A stretch of 64,000 bases of DNA from contig NZ_AKGD01000003.1 of the NCBI RefSeq assembly GCF_000271305.1, positions 186,001 through 250,000 of the forward strand, in the 5' to 3' direction. The stretch's first letter is position 1. Every line of letters starts with the position of its first letter. A program made the translations under genes and the position numbers. This DNA is from Hydrocarboniphaga effusa AP103. GTDB taxonomy: Bacteria; Pseudomonadota; Gammaproteobacteria; Nevskiales; Nevskiaceae. Under the pieces are notes generated by a model. The model was not told the DNA's origin. It did no database searches and saw nothing but the letters and a program-made list of their open reading frames with translations. This document shows, piece by piece, positions 18,786 through 29,849 of this stretch.

Positions 18786-18902
18786 GCGTTGGGGCTTCGA
18801 TAAGTTGAACTCTACGTACTAACTTACCTTTATGTCAATTAATTCGAGTTTGTCGGCTCGGGTTGATATTGATGCTGGAAATAAAGCACGGCCTGTGCCA
18901 AA

Positions 18903-19370
18903 TCAATCCCCGGGCTTGGCTCTGCTCAGGTTTTTAAGAAATTCCTTTCGTACCGTGCGCCATATCGGCACTTGCCGGTCGGCAAGCTCCTTGAGCGCAG
19001 CCAGTGGCTGCTGCGCTTGGCCCAGCATCTGACGCAGTTGTTCGGTGAAATTGCCCTGCTGGTCGAGGAACAGCCGCATCGACAACTCAAGATAGCGACT
19101 GAAGCTGTTCTGCATCGGGTCGCCGTAGAAACGGATGATGAAAGTCAGCAGATCGCTCGTGAAGATCGGGTCGCCGCCTTCTTCTTGTTCCGCGATGACC
19201 TGCAGCAGAATGCTGCGCGTGATGTCCTCGTGGCTGCGCTTGTCCTCTACCTTGAAACGAACGCCTTGCAGCACGAGTTGGCGCACTTCTTCCAGGGTGA
19301 TGTACCGGCTGATCTCGGTATCGTACAGCCGCCTGTTCGGGTACTTCTTGATGATTCGGATGTCGCTCAT
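18903..19370 (-). CDS. phaR: Polyhydroxyalkanoate synthesis repressor PhaR
   Basis: 155 residues from ATG 19370, which has GGAG six bases upstream; GTG 19379 is less likely. The N-terminal DNA-binding domain RIIKKYPNRRLYDTEISRYI is diagnostic, followed by the PHB-accumulation domain (ITRSILLQVIAEQEEGG and FIIRFYGDPMQ). PhaR binds both PHA granules and the promoters of phasin and synthesis genes, releasing DNA when polymer accumulates. It is 15 kb from the local phaC/phaZ cluster, so it may regulate another PHA locus. Confidence 0.93.
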   Translation of the reverse strand: MSDIRIIKKYPNRRLYDTEISRYITLEEVRQLVLQGVRFKVEDKRSHEDITRSILLQVIAEQEEGGDPIFTSDLLTFIIRFYGDPMQNSFSRYLELSMRLFLDQQGNFTEQLRQMLGQAQQPLAALKELADRQVPIWRTVRKEFLKNLSRAKPGD

Positions 19371-19422
19371 GGGCTCCACTGCTTATGTTGCAGTGCATTA
19401 AGGATAGCCCGCCGGGCCTCTC

Positions 19423-20352
19423 CTACAAAATGTTGATCACCAAGATGGGGCGCCGTGGGACGTTTTCGACGCGCCAGTGGGCCTGCGCCCAGGCGATCAG
19501 TTCGGGGACCTGCGCACGGCGCAGTGCCGGAGCGGGGGTCTGTCCGAGCAATTCGAGGCAGAGATGCAGGTTGCCCGCCGCGCTGGATTCCTCGATCGCA
19601 CGCGCGTGATTCTGTTTGCTGAGCTTGCGATCGCCCGGGCTCGCCAATACCGGCAGGTGCCGGTAGTGCGGAACCTGCAATCTCAGCTGGTGCATGAGGT
19701 GAATCTGAAAAAAGGTAGAAGACAGCAGATCGGCACCACGAACAACCTCGGTGATCCGCTGCGCATGTTCGTCGACCGCGCAAGCAAGCTGATAGCCAAA
19801 AATGCCGTCGCGGCGGCGCACCACGAAGTCTCCGAGATCGATATCGAGCCGGCGACTCTGTGCTCCCTGGCTGGCATCGACGAACTGCAGGCTTTGATCG
19901 GGCATGCGCAGGCGCAGGGAACGGCCGTCGGGCGCCAGCTTCCGCTGTCGGCAGGCGCCGTTGTAGACCGCGCCGTCCGGGCCGGGCAGCGAGTTTTGCG
20001 CCAGAACAGCGCGTGTGCATTCGCAGGCGTAGACGAGTTCCCGGCGATCGAGCGAGTTCAGAGCGTCCGCATATTCGTCGCGATGCTCGCTCTGCCGTCT
20101 CGGCGCCTCATCCCAGAACAAGCCGTGAGCTTCCAGTTGCTTGAGGATGCGGGTTTCGGAGGCGGCATCGACCCGAGTGGTGTCGAGGTCGTCGATGCGC
20201 AGCAGCCAACTGCCGGCCTGGCGACGCGCCTCGAGGAAACTCGCAAGGGCGGTCAGCAAAGAGCCGAGATGCAGGGGGCCTGAAGGAGTAGGCGCGAAAC
20301 GACCCCGGTATCGGGGCGCGGGCGAGCCGCTGAAAGGTGAGGCTTTGGTCAT
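19423..20352 (-). CDS. gluQ: Glutamyl-Q tRNA(Asp) synthetase
   Basis: 309 residues. It is a truncated glutamyl-tRNA synthetase catalytic domain with GRFAPTPSGPLHLGS (HIGH-type) near the N-terminus, KLSKQN (KMSKS-type) near residue 240 and a zinc site including CEC (about 108-110) and the YNGACR Cys. It lacks the anticodon-binding domain. GluQRS attaches glutamate to queuosine in tRNA-Asp. queF, an enzyme of queuosine synthesis, lies 1 kb away. Confidence 0.94.
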   Translation of the reverse strand: MTKASPFSGSPAPRYRGRFAPTPSGPLHLGSLLTALASFLEARRQAGSWLLRIDDLDTTRVDAASETRILKQLEAHGLFWDEAPRRQSEHRDEYADALNSLDRRELVYACECTRAVLAQNSLPGPDGAVYNGACRQRKLAPDGRSLRLRMPDQSLQFVDASQGAQSRRLDIDLGDFVVRRRDGIFGYQLACAVDEHAQRITEVVRGADLLSSTFFQIHLMHQLRLQVPHYRHLPVLASPGDRKLSKQNHARAIEESSAAGNLHLCLELLGQTPAPALRRAQVPELIAWAQAHWRVENVPRRPILVINIL

Positions 20353-20487
20353 GAACGGCGAAAGTCGACGGCAAATATTCAGTCCGCTTCTTTACACTAG
20401 CGGATCAGAAAAATCTGACTTCACTCTCATGGACGTAAAGGTAGCCGACGATTCGGGCGTGCAAGCGCCCCGATCCCGGTCATTTAT

Positions 20488-21273
20488 ATGACGCTCCGGG
20501 CGCTGCTGCTCGACGTCGACGGTACCGTCGCCGACACCGAAACCTTCGGTCACCGGCCGGCTTACAACCGTGCTTTTCGCAAGCTGGGCCTCAAGTTTCG
20601 CTGGGGGCCGAAGCTCTATCGCAAGCTGCTGCTGCAGCCGGGAGGGCGTGAGCGCTTGCTCCATTATCTGCGGCGCTACACGCCGCAGCTCGGCGACCAG
20701 CAGGAGCGCTTCGACGAAGATCCGGGCCGCTGGATCGACGAGGTCCACGAACTCAAGAGCCGCTACTTCCGCAGCTATCTGCGCAAGGGGCGCGTGCCGA
20801 TGCGTCCCGGTGTCGCCCGCCTGATTCGCGAAGCCAAGGCCTCCGGAATCAAGGTGGCGCTGGTGACCAATGCGAGTCCGGCCAGCCTCAAGGCCATGCT
20901 GCGTCATGGGCTCGACAAGAGCCTGTCCGAGCAGATCGACCTGATCGTCGGCAGTGGCGACGTCGCGCGCAAGAAGCCGGCGCCGGACAGTTACCTGCAC
21001 GCGATGAACAAGCTCGGCCTGCAGCCCTGGCAATGCGTGGCGGTCGAGGATTCCGCGACCGGGCTCAAGGCGGCGACGGCGGCCGGCATTCCGACCATCA
21101 TCACGCTGAACCCTAATACCGAAGCTGATGATTTTTCGCACGCGGCGCTCGTGCTCGATGGCCTAGGCGAACCCGACGCGCCCGCGACCGTGATCACCGG
21201 CCACCTACGACATCAGTACCTGACGCTCGAAGACATCGAGCGAATGCTCGAGGCCAGACTCAAGGCCGCCTGA
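20488..21273 (+). CDS. HAD-superfamily hydrolase, CbbY/beta-phosphoglucomutase-like
   Basis: 261 residues, divergent from gluQ across 135 bases. HAD motif I is LLLDVDGTVAD (nucleophile Asp9, Asp11), motif II is VALVTNAS, motif III includes the Lys of KKPAPDSY and motif IV is VAVEDSATG. The helical cap between motifs I and II is of the C1 type seen in CbbY and beta-phosphoglucomutase. It probably dephosphorylates a small sugar phosphate; CbbY-like proteins clear xylulose bisphosphate, but no Calvin-cycle gene is near, so the substrate stays open. Confidence 0.85.
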   Translation: MTLRALLLDVDGTVADTETFGHRPAYNRAFRKLGLKFRWGPKLYRKLLLQPGGRERLLHYLRRYTPQLGDQQERFDEDPGRWIDEVHELKSRYFRSYLRKGRVPMRPGVARLIREAKASGIKVALVTNASPASLKAMLRHGLDKSLSEQIDLIVGSGDVARKKPAPDSYLHAMNKLGLQPWQCVAVEDSATGLKAATAAGIPTIITLNPNTEADDFSHAALVLDGLGEPDAPATVITGHLRHQYLTLEDIERMLEARLKAA

Positions 21274-21309
21274 TCGCGGCCCTGTTCCGCAGCTCGTAAT
21301 CGACGCGGC

Positions 21310-21720
21310 TTACTGCTTGATCCACTCACCTGGCGGCAGGATGACCGGCTCGGCCGGTTTCCAGCTGGCGGCTCTGTGCTCGGCGACCACGTTCGTGAAG
21401 ATGCCGCCGCGCACGCCGAAATCGGCGGTCAGGCGGGCGAAGCGCGGCTGCATGAGCGTGACCAAGTCGTCGAGGATCTTGTTGGTCACGGCTTCGTGAA
21501 ACGCACCCTGATCGCGGAAGGCCCAGATGTAGAGCTTGAGCGACTTGAGTTCCACGCAGAGCGATTCGGGAATGTATTCCAGGTACAGCGTCGCGAAATC
21601 CGGCTGGCCGGTCTTGGGGCAGAGGCAGGTGAATTCCGGAATCCGCATGCGGATCACGAAATCGCGGTCCGGGTTCGGATTGGGAAAGGTTTCGAGATCG
21701 GTGCTGGGCTTGGTGGTCAT
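21310..21720 (-). CDS. queF: NADPH-dependent preQ0 reductase
   Basis: 136 residues, the short unimodular QueF type. [13 protein letters not shown] carries the catalytic Cys34 and Asp41, and [11 protein letters not shown] is the NADPH/substrate strand. It reduces 7-cyano-7-deazaguanine to preQ1 for queuosine in tRNA. It is convergent with the HAD gene (36-base gap) and divergent from smc. Confidence 0.95.
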   Translation of the reverse strand: MTTKPSTDLETFPNPNPDRDFVIRMRIPEFTCLCPKTGQPDFATLYLEYIPESLCVELKSLKLYIWAFRDQGAFHEAVTNKILDDLVTLMQPRFARLTADFGVRGGIFTNVVAEHRAASWKPAEPVILPPGEWIKQ

Positions 21721-21836
21721 CGACAGGACCGGCGCGGCGGATGCGCCGTAGCAAAGATGGCCGCGTAATTTACACTATGGCCTTGGACGCCGAGGCCTGA
21801 CCGGCGCCACAACCCGGACCCTCGAACTTCTTCTAA

Positions 21837-24800
21837 ATGCGTCTATCCGGAATCAAGCTGGCCGGTTTCAAGTCTTTCGTCGATCCCACCCAGCTCCCGC
21901 TGCCTGCGAACCTGACCGGCGTCGTCGGTCCCAACGGCTGCGGCAAATCCAACATCATCGATGCGGTTCGCTGGGTGCTCGGCGAAGCCAGCCAGAAGCA
22001 GCTGCGCACGCAGGATTCCGAAGACGTCATCTTCAACGGCTCCAAATCGCGCAAGCCGGTCGGGCGCGCGATGGTGGAACTCACCTTCGACAACAGCGAC
22101 GGCCAGATCACCGGCCCGTACGCGGCCTACAGCGAGATCGCGGTGCGCCGCGAACTGCTGCGCGACGGTAATTCGCAGTACTACCTGAACGGTCGCAAGT
22201 GCCTCAAGCGCGACGTCACCGACCTGTTCCTCGGTACCGGCCTGGGCGGCAAGAACCAGTACGCGATCATCGAGCAGGGCATGGTCTCGCGCATGGTCGA
22301 GGCCAAGCCCGAAGAGCTGCGTACCTGGCTCGAGGAGGCCGCCGGCATCTCCAAGTACAAGGAGCGCCGCAAGGAAACCGAGAGCCGCATCCGCCAGACG
22401 CGCGAAAACCTCTCGCGCCTGTCCGACCTGCGCGGTGAGCTGCAATCGCGCCTGGAGGTGCTGCGCAAGCAAGCGGCCAATGCCGAGAAGTACAAGGAAT
22501 TCAAGCAGCAAGAGCGCGTTCTGAAAGCCGAGATCCTGGTTCTGCGCGAGCGCCTGCTGGTCGACCAGAGCCGCGGGCACGAACAGGGCATCGCCGATCT
22601 GGCGGCCGCGCTCGAAGCGCGTCGCGAAGCGCTGACCGAGGCCGAGGAAAAGCGCAGCCAATCCGAAGTCTTGCAGCGCGAACTTCAGGCCCGGCTTTCG
22701 GACGAGCAGACGCTCGTCTACGAAGCCGAAGCCAGGCTCGCGCGCCAGGAACAAGGGCTGCAGCACGCCCGCGAGCTCAAGAACCTCAAGCTGCGCGAGA
22801 TCGAGCAGATCACGCGCCAGCTGTCCGATGTCGAGCGCCGTCGCCAGAGCGAACAGGCCCGGCTCGAAAGCCTGAACCGCGAGATCCAGTCGCTCGAAGC
22901 CCAGGCCGAGCAGGCCGAGCGCAACGTCGCCGAAACCCAGGAGCACCTCGTCCGCATCGAGGAAGAGGCGCAGGAACAGCAGCAGCGCTGGGACGAATTC
23001 CAGACGCGTTCGGAAGAGCCGCTGTTCCAGACCGAAGGCGAGCGCGTGCGCTTGCAGGGCCTCGAACGCGCGCAGTTCCAGATCGACGAGCGCGTGAAGC
23101 GCCTGGTCAACGAGCAAGGCGCGCTCAACGCCGGGCCGATCCAGATTTCGCTCGAAGAGGCCGATCTCGATCTCGAACAGCTGTCCGCCGAGCAGGCCGA
23201 ACTGCAGGACCGCCTGCAGATTCTCGATCGCGATCTGCAGGTCCAGCGCGAGCAGCGCTCGGCGCTCGAAAGCTCGCTGCACGAGACGCGGCAGCTGCTG
23301 CAATCCGCGCGCGGCCGCCTGGCCTCGCTCGAAACCCTGCAACAGGCGGCGCTGCGCCAGGACGACGCCGATCTCGCCAACTGGCTGAAGTCGCGCGGCC
23401 ATGCGCAGGTGCAGCGGCTCGCGCAGGTGCTCAATGTCGATTCGGGCTGGGAAGCGGCGGTCGAGCAGGTGCTCGAAGGCTGGTTGCAGGCGCCATTGCT
23501 CGGATTCGCTCCTGCGAGCTTCGAGGCGGCCAGCGAACTGCCCAAGACCGGCGCGGCGCTGATCTTCGATCGCGCGGCGACCGGGGGTAGGTAGTAGCCG
23601 GCCGGGCAGGGCTGGGTGCGTTATCCGCGTCGCGATTCCGATCGCAGCGGCGTGCTCGCGCGCGAACAGCTGCTCAAGCAGCTGCGCTCGCAGGTCGACG
23701 AACATCAGGAGCGCGTGAGCGAGGGCGAGCAGGCGCTGTCCGAACTGCGCGAGCGCCAGCAGAAGCAGGAATCCGAGCGCCGCGAACTCGCGCCGCGCTT
23801 CGAGGGCGTGCGCAGCCGGCATGCGCAGCGGCTGGCTTTTCGCCAGGCCCAGGCCGTGCGGCTCGAACAGACGCTCGGGCGCATCGAAGCGCTCGGCAAG
23901 GAAATCGACACGCTGCGTGCGCAGCGCGAGCAAGGCGCGATGGAACTCGAAGCGTCGCGCGCCAAGCTCAGCGAGCTCGAGGGAATTGCCCAGCGCCTGC
24001 GCGACGAGCGCATCCAGCTGCAGCAAAACCTCGCCAGGACGCGTGATTCCGCCAACCGGGCGCGTGCCGCGGTAACGCAGGCGCAGCAGTCGCGCAACCA
24101 GGTGCAGGTGGCGCTCGCCGGCAAGCGCAGCGCCGTCGGCGCGCTGAACCAGACGCTGCACGATCTGGCCGAAAGCCACGAGATCGTCGCCCACGAGCGC
24201 GAAGGCCGTCTGCGCGAGGCCGAGGAACTCGAAACGCCGCTCGAAGAACAATCCGGCGAACTCGAAGCCGCCCGGGCCGCCGTGCAGCAGGCGCGTGAAT
24301 CGCAGCGCGCGGTGCGCGAAAAGCTCGCGGTCGCCGATGCGGCGATGCAGGCCGTGCACCAGGCGCTGCGCATGGCCGAGCAGAACAAGGACGCTTCGCA
24401 GGAAGCGCTGCAGCAGGCGCGGCTGGAGTTCGAAAACCTGCGCGCGCGTCGCGAAGGCCTGGATCAGCAGATCGCCGAGGCCTGCGAGGAAAGCGGCTTG
24501 GCGCGCGAGGCGATCGTCGCCGGCGTGACTGAGGACGCCAGGCTCGATGCTTGGGAAGAAAAACTCGCCTCGACCCTGCGCCGCATCGATCGCCTCGGCG
24601 CGATCAACCTCGCCGCGATTCAGGAGCTCGAAGAGGCCGACGCGCGCGAGAAGTATCTGTCCGACCAGAACGCCGACCTGACCGGCGCGCTCGACACGCT
24701 CGAAGAGGCGATCCGCAAGATCGACCTCGAAACCAAGGAGCGCTTCAAGCAGACCTTCGACCAGGTCAACGGCATCTTCATGGACCGCTTTCCGAAGCTG

Positions 24801-25253
24801 TTCGGCGGCGGCGAGGCTTATCTCGAACTCACCGGCGACGACCTGCTCGACACCGGCGTGCGCGTGATGGCGCGGCCGCCGGGCAAGCGCAATTCGTCGA
24901 TCCAGATGCTGTCGGGCGGCGAGAAGGCGATGACCGCGGTGGCGCTGCTGCTCGCGCTGTTCCAGCTCAACCCGGCGCCGTTCTGCCTGATGGACGAAGT
25001 CGACGCCCCGCTCGACGATGCCAACGTGGTCCGTTTCTGCGGCATCGTCCGCGAAATGGCGCAAAATGTTCAGTTCATTATCATCACGCACAACAAGATC
25101 ACGATGGAGCTCGCGGCGCATCTGCACGGCGTGACCATGCAGGAGCCGGGCGTATCGCGCCTGGTCAGTGTGGACGTGCAGCAGGCGGTCGATCTCGTCG
25201 GTGATGTCCCGCCGCGCCCGATCGCGGCCGAAATCCAACCGTTCCAGACCTGA
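21837..25253 (+). pseudogene. smc: Chromosome partition protein SMC, interrupted and shortened at the hinge
   Basis: The first half (21837-23594, 585 residues) has the Walker A head GPNGCGKSN (31-39) and a long coiled coil, and enters the hinge (GWEAAVEQVLEG). Two adjacent TAG codons follow at 23592-23597, and the same frame continues from [11 protein letters not shown] to 25253 with the second coil, signature LSGGEKA and Walker [14 protein letters not shown]. Compared with other proteobacterial SMC hinges about 50-60 residues are missing between ALIFDRAA and GWVR, where the stops lie. If GTG 23616 is used, the second half could be made separately. SMC is the core of the condensin complex. 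Assembly collapse is a serious alternative. Confidence 0.85.
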
Positions 25254-25284
25254 TGACGACCCTCCAGCAGCCAAGGACCAGCGC

Positions 25285-26334
25285 ATGACCGCATTGCAGT
25301 GGGCATTGCTCATTCTGAGTGTCGCGATCGTCCTCGCGGTGGTGGTGATCAGCCGTCGCGAACGCCCGCAGCGTTCCTCGCGGCGCTCGTCGCGCTCATC
25401 GTCCGGAAGCCGTCGTGCCAGCGCACCGCCGCCGCCGCCGGCTCCGGTCGAGCAGGACGAGGTGCGCGAGCAGCTCGACATCTTCGATCCGCCGCGCTCC
25501 GAGCCGGTCGACGAAGAGCTGGAACCGGACGACGAGGTGGTGTCGGCTCCGCGCCCGTCCGCCGCGCCGCCGCGCCGCGCGCCCGAGCCGGTCGACGAAC
25601 TGCCGCCCGAGCCGATTCCGGTGGCCAGCCCGCTCGCCTCGCCGCAGTACGACGAATACGGCGTCGGCCGTCCGCGCCGCCGTGTGATGCCCTCGCTCGA
25701 GTCCGAGCTGTCGCCGCCCGGCGCCACCGAACCCGCCGCCAACCCCGATGCGCCAATCGCGCCATGGCTCAAGACCAGCGCGCCGGCGACGCCGGTGGTT
25801 CCGCCGCCTCCGGCTCCGGTCGTGCCGCCACCGGCGGCGTCCAGGCCCGCGGCTCCGCGCATCGAGCCGAAGCCCGGGCCGCGCCTCGAGCCCAAGCCGG
25901 CGAGGCCGGCCGCCGCGGCGGTTCCGCAGAAGATCGTCTCGCTGCTGCTCGTCGAGCGCGATGGCGGGGCGATCGCCGGGACCAAACTGCATCCGGCGCT
26001 CAACGCGCAGGGCCTGCAGTTCGGCGCCAAGCAGATCTATCACCGGCTCGCGCGCAACGAGGCGGTGTTTTCGGTGGCCAGCCTGGTCAAGCCCGGCGTG
26101 CTGCTGCCCGAGGCGGCCGATCAGTTTTCGACGCGCGGCTTGCAGGTGTTCATGGTGCTGCCGGGTCCGGTGAAGCCGCTGACCGCGCTGCACGACATGC
26201 TCGCGACCACGCAGTCGCTCGCTCGCGCGCTCAACGCCGACGTGTTCGACGGCAGCAAGCAGCCGCTGAGCTCCGAGGCCATGCGCGCGCTGCAGGCCGA
26301 TGTCGAGGAATGGGCGAAGACGGCTGGGCTTTAG
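25285..26334 (+). CDS. zipA: Cell division protein ZipA
   Basis: 349 residues. An N-terminal membrane anchor (about 5-23, ALLILSVAIVLAVVVI) is followed by a short basic stretch, a long proline/alanine/glutamate-rich linker (about 35-210) and the C-terminal FtsZ-binding domain (about 215-340). ZipA tethers FtsZ to the inner membrane. It sits directly between smc and ligA, the standard gammaproteobacterial order smc-zipA-ligA, which supports both calls. Confidence 0.93.
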   Translation: MTALQWALLILSVAIVLAVVVISRRERPQRSSRRSSRSSSGSRRASAPPPPPAPVEQDEVREQLDIFDPPRSEPVDEELEPDDEVVSAPRPSAAPPRRAPEPVDELPPEPIPVASPLASPQYDEYGVGRPRRRVMPSLESELSPPGATEPAANPDAPIAPWLKTSAPATPVVPPPPAPVVPPPAASRPAAPRIEPKPGPRLEPKPARPAAAAVPQKIVSLLLVERDGGAIAGTKLHPALNAQGLQFGAKQIYHRLARNEAVFSVASLVKPGVLLPEAADQFSTRGLQVFMVLPGPVKPLTALHDMLATTQSLARALNADVFDGSKQPLSSEAMRALQADVEEWAKTAGL

Positions 26335-28425
<2,091 letters not shown>

Positions 28426-28489
28426 TCGTGCAACCTCGCGCCCGTGCCGATGCATGGCCGGCGCGAGGCGTTTGCGGCAGAGTGCGGAC

Positions 28490-29677
28490 ATGATCGCCTG
28501 GTTCTCCCTGCTGAGTTCGATCGCGCGCATCGCCATTGCGGTCACGCTGACCTGGCTGTGCGCGCAGGCGCTGCCGATCTGGGATGCCTGGCAGGCCTTC
28601 GATGCGCTGCCCGATTACGACTACGCCCTGCAGGCCGATAGCCTGCGCAGCCAGCAGCGCTATTCCGAAGCCTTGCTCGTCGCCGAAGCCGGGCTTTCGG
28701 AGTCGAGCGACAGCTTTCGGCACGAACAGCTCGGTGAACTGCGCCAGCGCATCGTCGATGAGCGTGACGACTGGCGTCGCAGGCTCGCCGACGCCGGCCA
28801 GGGCGCCTTGACCGGAACCGGCAATACGCCCGAAGCGCTCGCGGGTGCGGTGGTCGCGGACCTGTTCGTGTTCGGCGACATTCGCGACCTGGTCGTGCAG
28901 GGCGGCAAGGGGCTGCAGGGGCAGGAGGTCGACGAGGTGATCGTCGGCCTGTCGGCGGTCGGCATCGCGCTGACCGCGGCGCCGGCTTTCGATCTGGGCA
29001 CCGCGCTGCTCAAGTTCGCGCGCCGGGTCGGGGCGATGACCGATGCCTTCGCGCATCAGGTCGCGAGTCTTGCGCGCCAGGCGATGGGCAGCCGCAGCGT
29101 GCTGCCGCTTGCCGAAGTCGCCGAGGACGCGGCCAGGCTCGGCAAGCGCGCCGAGCCCGCGGCGACGATCGCGATCCTCAAGAACGTCGATGACGCCGCG
29201 GCCCTGAAGTCGGCAGCGCGCGTTTCGGAACAGCAGGGCGGCGCTTTCGCGCTCTGGGTCGGCGAGCGGCCCGCGATCGAACTCGCCCAGGCCGGCGCCG
29301 ACGGCGAAGCCTGGCTGCTGCGCTCGGCGCGCAAGGGCAAGGCCGGCATCGAATACGCCGCGCGCGAACTGCCCGTGCTGGCCCGCACGCACCCGCTGCT
29401 CGGGCTAGCCAAGGGCATCTACAAAGGCAACGTCCCGCGCCTGCTCGACGAAGCGCTCAAGCGCCACACGCCGCAACTGCTCGGCTTCCTGTTCGGCTGG
29501 GTGGTGTTCGAGGGCTTGCTGCTGATGTGGCGGATCAACCGCTTCGACGATCCGGCGCCGGCGTCCAAGTCATCGTCCGACGACGAGGCCGCGCCGAGGA
29601 CGCGTGCCGAGCCGTCGATGCGGGCCGAGTCGAATGCGCCTCCAACCCGGCCTTCGCGCAAAGAACCCAGCCTCTAG
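28490..29677 (+). CDS. Unknown membrane-associated protein, 395 residues
   Basis: Not recognised. ATG 28490 gives an N-terminal hydrophobic segment (about 1-32, IARIAIAVTLTWLCAQALP), which is either a signal anchor or a membrane helix. A second hydrophobic stretch lies at about 150-172 (IVGLSAVGIALTAAP) and a third near 325-345 (LLGFLFGWVVFEGLLLMW), followed by a polar, charged C-terminal tail. The middle is helical and alanine-rich, with a short tetratricopeptide-like opening (RSQQRYSEALLVAEAGL). It follows ligA by 64 bases and may be cotranscribed with it. No function is claimed. Confidence 0.75.
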   Translation: MIAWFSLLSSIARIAIAVTLTWLCAQALPIWDAWQAFDALPDYDYALQADSLRSQQRYSEALLVAEAGLSESSDSFRHEQLGELRQRIVDERDDWRRRLADAGQGALTGTGNTPEALAGAVVADLFVFGDIRDLVVQGGKGLQGQEVDEVIVGLSAVGIALTAAPAFDLGTALLKFARRVGAMTDAFAHQVASLARQAMGSRSVLPLAEVAEDAARLGKRAEPAATIAILKNVDDAAALKSAARVSEQQGGAFALWVGERPAIELAQAGADGEAWLLRSARKGKAGIEYAARELPVLARTHPLLGLAKGIYKGNVPRLLDEALKRHTPQLLGFLFGWVVFEGLLLMWRINRFDDPAPASKSSSDDEAAPRTRAEPSMRAESNAPPTRPSRKEPSL

Positions 29678-29849
29678 GCAGCTTCTGAGAACCAGCTCAC
29701 GGCGATTGATCGGCGCGAATGTTAACTGTTGATCACGTCTCTGTCTTTGCGGCGTCCAGGTGTGAGCGGGTCGTTAGGCAGACGTCGTTTGGCAGAAGTG
29801 TTATTGGTTGCGCTGCCGATTGCCGATCAAATCTGACTTGGGGGAGTCG

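Larger units (their letters stand above)
18509..18843. repeat. Pair of ATGTCAATTAAT direct repeats
   Basis: The 12-base AT-rich word ATGTCAATTAAT occurs at 18509-18520 and again at 18832-18843, bracketing the stem-loop region between pnp and phaR; ACGTAC precedes both copies at different distances. The first copy opens a 44-codon frame (18509-18643) beginning MSIN, without a recognisable ribosome site, and the second also encodes MSIN. No protein family is recognised. Confidence 0.35.

Noticed and set aside
21843..26030. A very long open frame of about 1395 codons on the minus strand opposite smc and zipA
   Set aside because: It has no domain, mirrors the high-GC codon bias of the plus-strand coiled coil and lies opposite clearly conserved genes; it is a shadow frame.
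29678..29849. Sigma-54 promoter before the giant gene (TTGGCAGAAG)
   Set aside because: The GG and GC elements are not at the required ten-base spacing.
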